Assembly: GCA_027717875.1 (NCBI GenBank)
Contig: JALLOL010000144.1
Coordinates: 1-6,549 of the forward strand
Direction: 5' to 3'
Source of the DNA: Acidobacteria bacterium AH-259-L09
GTDB lineage: Bacteria; Acidobacteriota; UBA6911; RPQK01
Length of the DNA: 6,549 bases
Made by a program: the position numbers and the translations under genes. Numbering within the stretch: position 1 is the first letter of the stretch; each line of letters starts with the position of its first letter. Shown here one piece after another: positions 1 through 6,543 of this stretch. The notes under the pieces are model-generated. The model had not been told where the DNA came from. It made no database searches and was given only the letters and a program-made list of their open reading frames with translations.

Positions 1-11
1 CAGCGGTGGCT

Positions 12-43
12 CTATTGTTCTATTGCTCTATTGCTCTTTTGCT
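12..43. repeat. Four-copy 8-bp tandem repeat upstream of topA
   Basis: Four consecutive octamers are visible: CTATTGTT, CTATTGCT, CTATTGCT and CTTTTGCT. Copies 2 and 3 are identical; copies 1 and 4 each differ from them by one base. The block is pyrimidine-rich on the plus strand and lies directly before a GC-rich hairpin. It lies outside any convincing reading frame. It may be a slippage-prone microsatellite or part of the end of an upstream unit cut off by the window edge; no function is visible. Confidence 0.75.
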
Positions 44-45
44 CT

Positions 46-60
46 CGGCGCGCAGCGCCG
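46..60. other. GC-rich hairpin in the topA leader
   Basis: CGGCGC (46-51) and GCGCCG (55-60) form a perfect 6-bp stem around a GCA loop. It is followed by TTGGGG and not by a T-run, so it is not a canonical intrinsic terminator on the plus strand. It could be the end of an upstream transcript or a chance GC inverted repeat. Confidence 0.3.
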
Positions 61-68
61 TTGGGGTA

Positions 69-77
69 TGCTATATA
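69..77 (+). promoter_or_regulatory. Possible extended -10 element for topA
   Basis: TGC followed by TATATA (72-77) fits an extended -10 element of a sigma-70 type promoter. No convincing -35 hexamer lies 16-18 bases upstream, because that position is occupied by the GC hairpin. If used, transcription would begin near 84 and leave a short leader of about 27 bases containing the Shine-Dalgarno. This is a weak, motif-only call. Confidence 0.28.
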
Positions 78-93
78 GGTTAGAGGGAACGTT

Positions 94-98
94 AGGAG
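94..98 (+). promoter_or_regulatory. Shine-Dalgarno of topA
   Basis: AGGAG lies 12 bases before the ATG at 111. The spacing is slightly long, but no better candidate exists. The next in-frame ATG (123) falls inside the conserved start of the Toprim domain, so this site supports the start at 111. Confidence 0.55.
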
Positions 99-110
99 CA
101 TTGTAAAGCC

Positions 111-2528
111 ATGCCCAAAGCGATGGTGATTGTAGAATCGCCTGCCAAGGCCAGAACAATTGAAAAGTATCTGGGAAAGCGATTCGAGGTGCGTGCCTGT
201 GCCGGGCACATCAAGGATCTGCCGGAAAGAGCACTAGGTGTGGATATCAAGGACGATTTTCGTCCCACCTATCGCGTCATTTCCGGAAAAAAGAAGATTG
301 TTGATCAGCTGAAAAAAGAGGCCCAGAAATCAGAAGAGATTTACCTGGCGGCTGATCCTGATCGCGAAGGAGAAGCCATTTGCCAGCACCTGGCCGAAGA
401 GTTAAACGGAACGCAAGATCGCAGAATATACCGTATTCTATTCAACGAAATCACCAAGAATACAATCCTGAATGCCTTCAAGAATCCTTCCTCCATCGAT
501 CAGAACAAGGTGCAAGCCCAGCAAGCCCGCCGCATTTTGGATCGGCTGGTGGGTTACAAGGTAAGCCCCTTATTGTGGCAAAAGGTGCGAAGCGGTTTAT
601 CCGCGGGCCGTGTCCAGACAGTAGCTCTGCGAATGATTGTGGAGCGCGAACTGGAAATTCGCGGCTTTGTGCCTGAGGAATACTGGAATTTCACTGCTCG
701 TCTCAAGGCGAAGACCCCACCTCCATTTGAAGCCAAGGCAGTCAAGCACAAGGGAAAGAAGTTCAAGATCTCCAATCAAGAAGAGGCGGATAAACTTTTG
801 GAGGAGCTGCGCGCAGCGGATTTTGTGGTCTCTGGGGTAAAGAAAAAGAAGAAGAAGCGAAATCCGGTTCCTGCCTTTATTACCAGCAAACTTCAGCAGG
901 AGGCCTCTCGAAAGCTGAAGTTTCCCATAAAAAAGACTATGAGGCTGGCCCAGCGCCTCTACGAAGGTGTGCAAGTTGGAGATGAAGGAAGAGTTGGCTT
1001 GATTACCTACATGCGAACGGATTCCACCCGCGTGGCCGATTCTGCCCTGGCTGAAGTACGAGAATACTTGAAAGAGATCTATGGAGAGGAATACTTGCCT
1101 TCCAAGGCGGTCCTTTATCGGGGCAAAAAAGGAGCTCAAGACGCGCACGAAGCCATCCGGCCTACTTCAGTGCTGCGCCAACCGGAGCAAGTGAAGCCTT
1201 TTCTGGATCGTGATGAGTACCGGCTTTATGAGCTGATCTGGAAACGCTTTGTGGCCTCGCAGATGACTCCGGCCGTCTTCGACCAGACGGAGATCGAGAT
1301 TGATGCAGCAAGGACCAAGTTCAAAGCCGTTGGCACAGTGATGAAGTTTGATGGTTTCCTGAAGCTGTACCAAGAAGGGCGCGATGATGGAAAGCCAGCA
1401 CCAGGGGAAGATGGAAAAGTTCTGCCCGAAGTGACCAAGGGAGAGAAGCTTCAAGTGGAGAAAATCGTGCCCGAGCAAAAGTTTACTCAGCCTCCTGCGC
1501 GATACAGCGAGGCAACTCTGGTCAAGGCATTGGAGGAAAAGGGAATTGGTCGTCCTTCCACCTATGTGCAGATCCTTTCGGTCATCATGGATCGGGACTA
1601 CGTCAAGAAAGGGGAAGGGCGGTTCGTGCCCACCGAGGTGGGAGAGGTGGTGATCGAGTTGCTCGTCCATCATTTTGAGGAGATTTTCGATTACGACTAC
1701 ACGGCCAAACTGGAGCGGGACCTTGATGAAATCGAGAATGGCAAAGAGCACTGGGTCCACACGTTAAGGGAATTCTATGCCGAGTTCTCCAAAGAGCTCC
1801 AGCAGGCCCGCAGGGAAATGAAAAATTTGAAAAAGGAAGAGGTCCCGGCGGGCATTCAGTGCGAGAAATGCGGAGGGGAAATGGTGATCCGCTGGGGCCG
1901 GTTTGGAAGGTTCATAGCCTGCAGCAATTACCCCGAATGCAAGAATACAAGGGAACTCCAGAAAGAGAGCTCGTCGTTGGATCAAGAAGATGCGGGCAAG
2001 TTGGAAAAGGAATTGTGCGAACAGTGTGGCAGGCCCATGGTCCTCAGAAGAGGACGTTATGGGGAGTTTCTGGCCTGTTCCGGATACCCGGAATGCAAGA
2101 ACACCAAGAAGGTCATACAGGCCAAGGGGGAAATGGCGGTCCAGAGAGAGAAGTCCTTGGATGAGAAATGCCCCCAGTGCGGCTCCCAACTGGTGCGAAG
2201 ACACGGACGGTATGGCGAATTTGTCGCGTGCAGTAACTATCCAGACTGCAGATATGTGAAGCAGCAAACCACTGGAGTCACTTGTCCGCAGTGCGGAAAC
2301 GGGGAGCTGGTACGGCGCAAATCGCGTCGTGGGAAGTTCTTTTACGGGTGCAGCGCTTTTCCCAAGTGCAATTTTGTCCTCTGGCAGAAACCAGTCGACG
2401 TCGAATGTCCCTCCTGTGGCGCGGCGTATCTTCTGGAGCGCATTACCAAAAAAGAGGGTGTGATTCACTCGTGCAATAATTCCGAGTGCCACTACAAAGA
2501 GATCATCGAGCCGGTTGCCGCCGGGTAA
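111..2528 (+). CDS. topA: DNA topoisomerase I (type IA, omega protein)
   Basis: This enzyme relaxes negative supercoils by cutting one DNA strand, passing the other through and resealing, in the cytoplasm. The product is 805 aa. The N-terminal Toprim domain begins with VIVESPAKARTIEKYLG (residues 6-22) and carries the metal-binding acidic triad D82, D84, E86 in AADPDREGE, with E9 as the usual catalytic Glu. The conserved QAQQARRILDRLVGY region starts at 135 and SAGRVQTVALR at 164. The active-site tyrosine is Y300 in ITYMRTDSTR, with R302 two residues on; DAHEAIRPT and GIGRPSTY follow. The C-terminus holds five four-cysteine zinc ribbons: C584/587/604/610, C636/639/656/662, C687/690/707/713, C725/728/747/753 and C766/769/788/793. 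The first three share a GR(F/Y)G(R/E)F-ACS-YP core and look like internal duplications. The start at 111 gives the usual MPK-VIVESPAK beginning. The gene is intact, and the wide gap to the next gene suggests separate transcription. Identification is secure. Confidence 0.98.
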   Translation: MPKAMVIVESPAKARTIEKYLGKRFEVRACAGHIKDLPERALGVDIKDDFRPTYRVISGKKKIVDQLKKEAQKSEEIYLAADPDREGEAICQHLAEELNGTQDRRIYRILFNEITKNTILNAFKNPSSIDQNKVQAQQARRILDRLVGYKVSPLLWQKVRSGLSAGRVQTVALRMIVERELEIRGFVPEEYWNFTARLKAKTPPPFEAKAVKHKGKKFKISNQEEADKLLEELRAADFVVSGVKKKKKKRNPVPAFITSKLQQEASRKLKFPIKKTMRLAQRLYEGVQVGDEGRVGLITYMRTDSTRVADSALAEVREYLKEIYGEEYLPSKAVLYRGKKGAQDAHEAIRPTSVLRQPEQVKPFLDRDEYRLYELIWKRFVASQMTPAVFDQTEIEIDAARTKFKAVGTVMKFDGFLKLYQEGRDDGKPAPGEDGKVLPEVTKGEKLQVEKIVPEQKFTQPPARYSEATLVKALEEKGIGRPSTYVQILSVIMDRDYVKKGEGRFVPTEVGEVVIELLVHHFEEIFDYDYTAKLERDLDEIENGKEHWVHTLREFYAEFSKELQQARREMKNLKKEEVPAGIQCEKCGGEMVIRWGRFGRFIACSNYPECKNTRELQKESSSLDQEDAGKLEKELCEQCGRPMVLRRGRYGEFLACSGYPECKNTKKVIQAKGEMAVQREKSLDEKCPQCGSQLVRRHGRYGEFVACSNYPDCRYVKQQTTGVTCPQCGNGELVRRKSRRGKFFYGCSAFPKCNFVLWQKPVDVECPSCGAAYLLERITKKEGVIHSCNNSECHYKEIIEPVAAG

Positions 2529-2532
2529 CCGA

Positions 2533-2559
2533 GGGCCGGGTTTGGCCCACGTCCGTGGG
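2533..2559 (+). terminator. Two overlapping hairpins just after topA
   Basis: Starting four bases after the topA stop codon, GGGCC (2533-2537) can pair with GGCCC (2544-2548), and CCCAC (2546-2550) can pair with GTGGG (2555-2559). The stems share bases 2546-2548, so only one can form fully at a time. A weak T-containing stretch (TGATTTGAATT) follows, not a clean U-tract. The position suggests a topA transcript end or RNA-stability element, but it is not a textbook intrinsic terminator. Confidence 0.35.
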
Positions 2560-2568
2560 TGATTTGAA

Positions 2569-2596
2569 TTGCTCATTCCAAGCTGCCTGCTATAAC
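2569..2596 (+). promoter_or_regulatory. Possible sigma-70 promoter with extended -10
   Basis: TTGCTC (2569-2574) is spaced 16 bases from TATAAC (2591-2596), which is preceded by TGC and so reads as an extended -10. Transcription would start near 2603 and give the downstream gene a leader of about 200 bases. It could supply basal expression alongside the sigma-54 type site. This is motif evidence only. Confidence 0.3.
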
Positions 2597-2664
2597 ATTG
2601 AAGGCGTCCAACGAATATATCCGGGATTTGTGAATGTCAACCCCTCTTTACAGTGTTAACTTGT

Positions 2665-2686
2665 GTTCACTGATAATAAGGTGAAC
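2665..2686. promoter_or_regulatory. Inverted repeat, candidate activator-binding site
   Basis: GTTCAC (2665-2670) and GTGAAC (2681-2686) are perfect inverted copies separated by ten AT-rich bases. The centre lies about 106 bases upstream of the start site predicted from the -24/-12 element. Enhancer-binding proteins of sigma-54 promoters usually bind dyad sites at about this distance. The arms are only 6 bp, so chance is not excluded. It could also form a small RNA hairpin if the upstream sigma-70 type promoter is used. Confidence 0.35.
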
Positions 2687-2755
2687 CGGTTACGGCCATG
2701 GGACAACATATAGGGCAAGATGTGGGATAGATGCCAATATATAGTAAAGTTCGAA

Positions 2756-2771
2756 TGGCATGCTATTTGCT
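2756..2771 (+). promoter_or_regulatory. Sigma-54 (RpoN) type -24/-12 promoter
   Basis: The site reads TGGCATGCTATTTGCT. Against the established consensus TGGCACG-N4-TTGCW it has a single mismatch (T for C at the sixth base), and it keeps the essential GG-N10-GC spacing. The predicted start is near 2782, eight bases before the Shine-Dalgarno of the following gene, leaving a compact leader of about 24 bases. Position, strand and spacing all fit a functional promoter. Sigma-54 promoters require an ATP-driven activator; no such gene lies in the window. An alternative reading is an extended -10 (TGC-TATTTG), which is a poorer match. Confidence 0.6.
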
Positions 2772-2789
2772 CAGTCTCATCGAGTGAAG

Positions 2790-2795
2790 AGGAGG
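2790..2795 (+). promoter_or_regulatory. Shine-Dalgarno of the FecR-TPR-barrel gene
   Basis: AGGAGG lies within the purine run GAAGAGGAGGA and ends 10 bases before the ATG at 2806. It is only 4 bases from the TTG at 2800 and 28 bases from the ATG at 2824. It therefore favours ATG 2806. A second purine run (AGGGGGAG, 2813-2820) sits just before ATG 2824 and could serve that start. Confidence 0.7.
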
Positions 2796-2805
2796 AATCT
2801 TGTTT

Positions 2806-5800
2806 ATGTCCCAGGGGGAGATCATGAGAAAAACCACATTTATTCTGTTGGTAGGCCTTCTTTTGTCGGTCGCTGTGCTGGCGCAGGCCGCTCAAAATAT
2901 TGCAGCTAAAGTGCTCAGCATTCAGGGCCGTGTGGAGGTTCAACAATCCCCTTGGGCTTCCGCTCACATCAATCAGATCCTGTACCCAGGTAACATAATT
3001 CGAACCGGTCCCAGGAGCCGGGCTGCGCTTCTGATGGCTGACGAAACTCAGCTCAAGCTGAGTGAGAACAGCGAATTGGAACTCAGGGCTGTTCGACCGG
3101 TCAGCAACTTGCTGGTTCGAGTAGCAGTGACGGGTCCTCGGGCTGATCAGAGCATTTTGAACTTGAACAGGGGAAGAGCTTGGCTGCGGTCAAAGAGGAC
3201 CCCTGCGCCAGTCCAAGTTAAAACGCCCGCCGTGACTGCGGCCATTCGAGGTACCGAATTTGACATCCAGGTAGCTGAAGACGGGTACACGGTTGCCACA
3301 GTTCTGGAAGGTTCGATCAATTTCTTTAATGATCTGGGCACTGTGTTTGTCAACCCGGGGGAGCAAGGACGCTGCCGTGTGGGAGAAGCACCCACCAAGG
3401 TCGTGATTTTGAACCCGGAGGATGCCGTTCAATGGACACTTTACTATATGGCAGTTGTCAGCCCGCGGGATTATCCCTTTCTCTACGCGTCTCCGCAGCA
3501 AGCGCTGGCCAATTTGGACGGTCCCAGTTCCGATCCGGTGAGAACGGCTCAAATTCAACACGATGCCGGAAATCTGCAGGCTGCTTTAGCCGCCCTGGAA
3601 GGAGCTTCTTCACCGGAAGCAGCGGAGACTCGCGGCTGGATTTACTTGGAGCAGAATCGTATCGGCGAGGCGTTTGAGCAGTTCACCCAGGCCCCGGCTG
3701 ACTCACCGCGCACACGCCTTGGATTGTCACTGGCTCATTATCGCGTCAATGAGTTCGAGCAAGCCTACAATTATGTGGCCGATCCGGGTGCCGACGGTCG
3801 TCTGAAGACGCAGAAGGCCATGCTTGATTTGCTGGCCGGCGACGTCGAAAACTCGCGCGCCCTCTTGGAGTCGATCTCTCCCGATGACCCGTTTTACTTT
3901 TTGGGTCAGGGTTTGCTTTCCAACGTGCACCTGACCCAAAATGACAAGGACGCGGCACTGGCCGCCGCTGAGCGCGCAGTTCAGTCCAATCCGAATTCTC
4001 CTTCGGCTTACCTGAATCTCAGCCTCGTCCAGCAGAGTTTCTTTGACCTGCCGGCTGCCACTGGCTCGGTAGAGAAGGCCCTGGAGCTCGATCCGCAATT
4101 TCTGCAGGCCCAGGTGCAATATGCAAAGCTGCTCTTTGGCGCCGGTAACAGTGGAAAAGCTGAAACGGTGATCCGTGAGGCCCTTGCCAGTGCTCCTCAA
4201 GAGGCTGCCGTTCACTCGGCCCTGGGCTTCGTGCTGCTGGCTCGTGGCGAGACCAGAGAAGCACGTGTTCATCTCCAGCGCTCCATTGAGTTGGACAACA
4301 CCCGGGGTGAGCCGCGTTTAGGGCTGGGCATCGCCCATATGCGGGAGGCTAACTATGCGGATGCTGTCCTTCAGATTCTGGAGGCGACCACTTTGGAGCC
4401 CCGGATCTCTCTGTATCAGAGCTATCTGGGAAAAGCCTTCTACGAGCAGCGTAAGTTTGAACAGGCTTTTACCGCCTTGCAGGCAGCCATGGAGCTGGAT
4501 CCTCGAGACCCAACACCCCATCTGTATTCTGGAATCTTTCAGGAAGATTTGAACCGGCCCGGCATTGCCGTTAAGGACTTTCAAGAGTCAATCCGTTTAA
4601 ATGATAACCGCGCAGTCTACCGAAGCCGCTTCGTCCTGGACGAAGACCGTGCCACAAGAAACATCAAGCTGGCCACCGCTTACAACCGATTGGGGCTTAC
4701 CGAGTGGGCCAATCTGGAGGCGGTCAAGTCATACGCTGCGGATCCCACCAACAGTTCCACCCGCATTTTCCTGGCGGACACCTTCTTGAATCTGGATGGA
4801 CGGACCGTGGCGGGCGGTTCAGAATTGTTGACGGCTCGACTGCTGCTTCCGGTCAACACCAACTCCTTTAACGCATTTAATGATTACACCTCACTTTTCG
4901 AGCTTCCTCGGCTGAACTGGAGCACCCAGGGAAGCGCTGGAAACCTGGACACGTATGCTCAGTCGCTCATTGCCAGTGGCGGAGCCAGGCGTTTTGCCTT
5001 TGGCTCTATTTTCAGCCAGGACCGCTCGGATGGATGGCGTTTGCAAAATGATGATTCGCGCAGCTATACCACCTTCAACCTGTTCAAGTTCGCCCCCACA
5101 CCCCACAGTGATTTGCTGTTGTCTTTCTCCCACTCTCAGACGCGCCAGGGTGACCGGGGCATTGGCAGGTTTGTGGTTACTCAGAAGGCTGGTCACAAAA
5201 ACAAGCTACTCCGCGATCCCCAGGAAAACGATCCCGATCTGCGGTTTTTCGAACGGATCAACCGGGCCGAGATCGGATATCACCACCAGTTTCATCCCGG
5301 CTCGGAGCTGCTGGTATATTTCTCTGGACGGACGTTCGAGACGCTCAGGGAGGATCAGAATGCCGGCAAAGCCTTTTTCGGAAGGGTGGATGTGGATACG
5401 CGCACATTGTCCCGGGAGCCCAATCTTAGTCTTCAGGCGACCCATCTCCTGAAGATCTCAGACTTCCAGCTCAAGTACGGCTTCGACATTTTCGAAGGCC
5501 GATCTCGGTCAAGAACAACGAACATATTTTGTGAGAGTGGTCCTCCCGAGGAGGGGTGCGTAGTGCCAGGCGAGTCACGTCAGATTACGGAGCAGGAATT
5601 TGACCTGACACGAGATAAGATCCGCTTTAAGACAATCTTCCTGCAGGGTGACTACATCGTGAGTCCCAAGCTGATCTTCACTGCTGGACTTAATTATGAT
5701 TGGGCCAGGCGTTACAGCATTGAGGGCACGGGCGATGTCCAGATTTCCATGGACCGGTGGAATCCTCAAGCCGGTTTTTTGGTGAGCCCCTTCCAGTCGA

Positions 5801-6426
5801 CCACCTTTCGTTTCAGCTTCGCCAGAACTTTGCAAACCAATCCGCAGGAGCGCTTGGTTCCGACTCATCTTTACGGTTTCGTGCTCAGTCCAAACGAGCT
5901 GGAACGGACAAGGAGTACGGGTTACGACGCGGGTTGGGACCAGCGGCTTTTTGGAGGGAAGACCTTTATTCGGACCACTGCTTTCTGGAGGGATCGGACC
6001 ATTCCTACAGATGGGAATGGAGATTTGGATGCTGATTTCTACGGCGGCCGCTTTGTGGTCAACCAGTTCCTGACGGATCGTCTGACCTGGGTGACTGACT
6101 ACGCGATTACGCGCGATCTTTTCGTTCAGAGGCACGATCACGATCTCCGCTTGGGTCTGTTTTACATTCATCCGAGAGGATACTTTTTTGGAATCGAAGA
6201 AGAATACTTGAACCAGTCGGATCTGCTGGGCCAGTTGGCTGAAAAGCCGAATGTGTGGACCACCAATGTTTCCATTTCCTATGAGATGCCGGATAAGTTG
6301 GGACTGCTGACCTTGGAGCTGAGTAACATTTTTAACCGGAAGTATGAGTACCTGGCTGACCCGTTGGCGCTGGATCCGCGAGTCCCTAGACGTCAGCTGA
6401 GCTTTGGGCTAAACTTCTTCTTTTAG
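2806..6426 (+). CDS. Secreted FecR-TPR protein with TonB-receptor-like beta-barrel
   Basis: The product is about 1206 aa, predicted to sit in the outer membrane with its N-terminal part in the periplasm. Numbering from ATG 2806, a signal peptide has RKT at 8-10, a hydrophobic core at 12-26 and an AQA cleavage motif near 28. A FecR-type domain spans about 31-195, including PGNIIRTG and TPAVTAAIRGTEF (140-152). A TPR array covers about 243-660; its helix-B end (P, or N/D in its place) recurs every 34 residues at 396, 430, 464, 498, 532, 566 and 600, then after a 47-residue step at P647. From about 702 to the end are amphipathic strands of a beta-barrel, with the receptor-like motif SNIFNRKYEY (1173-1182) and a terminal aromatic strand ending FFF. 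The roughly 505-residue barrel is the size of a 22-strand TonB-dependent receptor, but no plug domain or TonB box is seen. Its role is unknown: export porin, surface receptor or assembly factor are all possible. The domain calls are solid; function is not. ATG 2824 or TTG 2800 are alternative starts. Confidence 0.93.
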   Translation: MSQGEIMRKTTFILLVGLLLSVAVLAQAAQNIAAKVLSIQGRVEVQQSPWASAHINQILYPGNIIRTGPRSRAALLMADETQLKLSENSELELRAVRPVSNLLVRVAVTGPRADQSILNLNRGRAWLRSKRTPAPVQVKTPAVTAAIRGTEFDIQVAEDGYTVATVLEGSINFFNDLGTVFVNPGEQGRCRVGEAPTKVVILNPEDAVQWTLYYMAVVSPRDYPFLYASPQQALANLDGPSSDPVRTAQIQHDAGNLQAALAALEGASSPEAAETRGWIYLEQNRIGEAFEQFTQAPADSPRTRLGLSLAHYRVNEFEQAYNYVADPGADGRLKTQKAMLDLLAGDVENSRALLESISPDDPFYFLGQGLLSNVHLTQNDKDAALAAAERAVQSNPNSPSAYLNLSLVQQSFFDLPAATGSVEKALELDPQFLQAQVQYAKLLFGAGNSGKAETVIREALASAPQEAAVHSALGFVLLARGETREARVHLQRSIELDNTRGEPRLGLGIAHMREANYADAVLQILEATTLEPRISLYQSYLGKAFYEQRKFEQAFTALQAAMELDPRDPTPHLYSGIFQEDLNRPGIAVKDFQESIRLNDNRAVYRSRFVLDEDRATRNIKLATAYNRLGLTEWANLEAVKSYAADPTNSSTRIFLADTFLNLDGRTVAGGSELLTARLLLPVNTNSFNAFNDYTSLFELPRLNWSTQGSAGNLDTYAQSLIASGGARRFAFGSIFSQDRSDGWRLQNDDSRSYTTFNLFKFAPTPHSDLLLSFSHSQTRQGDRGIGRFVVTQKAGHKNKLLRDPQENDPDLRFFERINRAEIGYHHQFHPGSELLVYFSGRTFETLREDQNAGKAFFGRVDVDTRTLSREPNLSLQATHLLKISDFQLKYGFDIFEGRSRSRTTNIFCESGPPEEGCVVPGESRQITEQEFDLTRDKIRFKTIFLQGDYIVSPKLIFTAGLNYDWARRYSIEGTGDVQISMDRWNPQAGFLVSPFQSTTFRFSFARTLQTNPQERLVPTHLYGFVLSPNELERTRSTGYDAGWDQRLFGGKTFIRTTAFWRDRTIPTDGNGDLDADFYGGRFVVNQFLTDRLTWVTDYAITRDLFVQRHDHDLRLGLFYIHPRGYFFGIEEEYLNQSDLLGQLAEKPNVWTTNVSISYEMPDKLGLLTLELSNIFNRKYEYLADPLALDPRVPRRQLSFGLNFFF

Positions 6427-6436
6427 GGCTTTTAAA

Positions 6437-6543
6437 GGGGTCAGAGCGTGAATTTCCGGGAGTGTTGGGGTCAGACCTTGAGTTTTTCGTTTTTGAGTTC
6501 AAAAACGAAAAACTCAAGGTCTGACCCCAAATCTCATGACCCC
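6437..6543. repeat. Outer GGGGTCA inverted pair around the palindrome
   Basis: GGGGTCA (6437-6443) and its complement TGACCCC (6537-6543) flank the central palindrome. The same heptamer also occurs inside both palindrome arms (6467-6473 and 6522-6528), giving four copies, two per orientation. The left outer copy begins 11 bases after the stop codon of the preceding gene and shares GGGGTCAGA with the inner left copy. This looks like a compound hairpin repeat that may continue beyond the window edge. Confidence 0.55.
6465..6530. repeat. Near-perfect 66-bp palindrome
   Basis: Bases 6465-6496 are exactly complementary to 6499-6530 (32 bp with no mismatch), leaving only GT at the centre. Each arm starts with TTGGGGTCAGACCTTGAG and continues into a TTTTTCGTTTTT core. 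GGAG lies two bases before the left arm, a tetranucleotide also seen beside REP hairpins. No T-run follows, so it is not a canonical terminator, although RNA from either direction would fold strongly and could block 3' decay. The form suggests a dispersed REP-like or transposase-linked hairpin element; no transposase gene is in the window. Confidence 0.85.

Noticed and set aside
840..860. Run of six lysines (residues 244-249 of TopA) from a purine-rich tract, considered as a frameshift-prone site or foreign insert.
   Set aside because: Bacterial TopA proteins commonly have a basic stretch just before the PAFITSKLQQEA-type motif, the frame continues intact through the active site, and AAG codons interrupt the A-run.
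1764..2576. 270-codon open frame on the minus strand opposite the 3' part of topA.
   Set aside because: It overlaps a clearly conserved zinc-ribbon coding region, its translation shows no recognisable domain, and the opposite frame explains the openness.
2684..2691. AACCGGTT 8-bp palindrome considered as an operator.
   Set aside because: It is short, does not extend symmetrically outward, and overlaps the better GTTCAC/GTGAAC dyad.
2740..2745. TATAGT considered as a sigma-70 -10 box for the second gene.
   Set aside because: No acceptable -35 hexamer lies 15-19 bases upstream and no TGn precedes it; the adjacent sigma-54 type element is a far better match.
5575..6171. 198-codon minus-strand open frame within the barrel-coding region.
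   Set aside because: It is antisense to a continuous conserved-style barrel sequence, with no domain and no convincing start context.
6465..6530. Palindrome considered as a standard rho-independent terminator.
   Set aside because: There is no T-run after the hairpin in either direction, and a 32-bp perfect stem is far longer than usual terminators; a mobile or REP-like repeat fits better.
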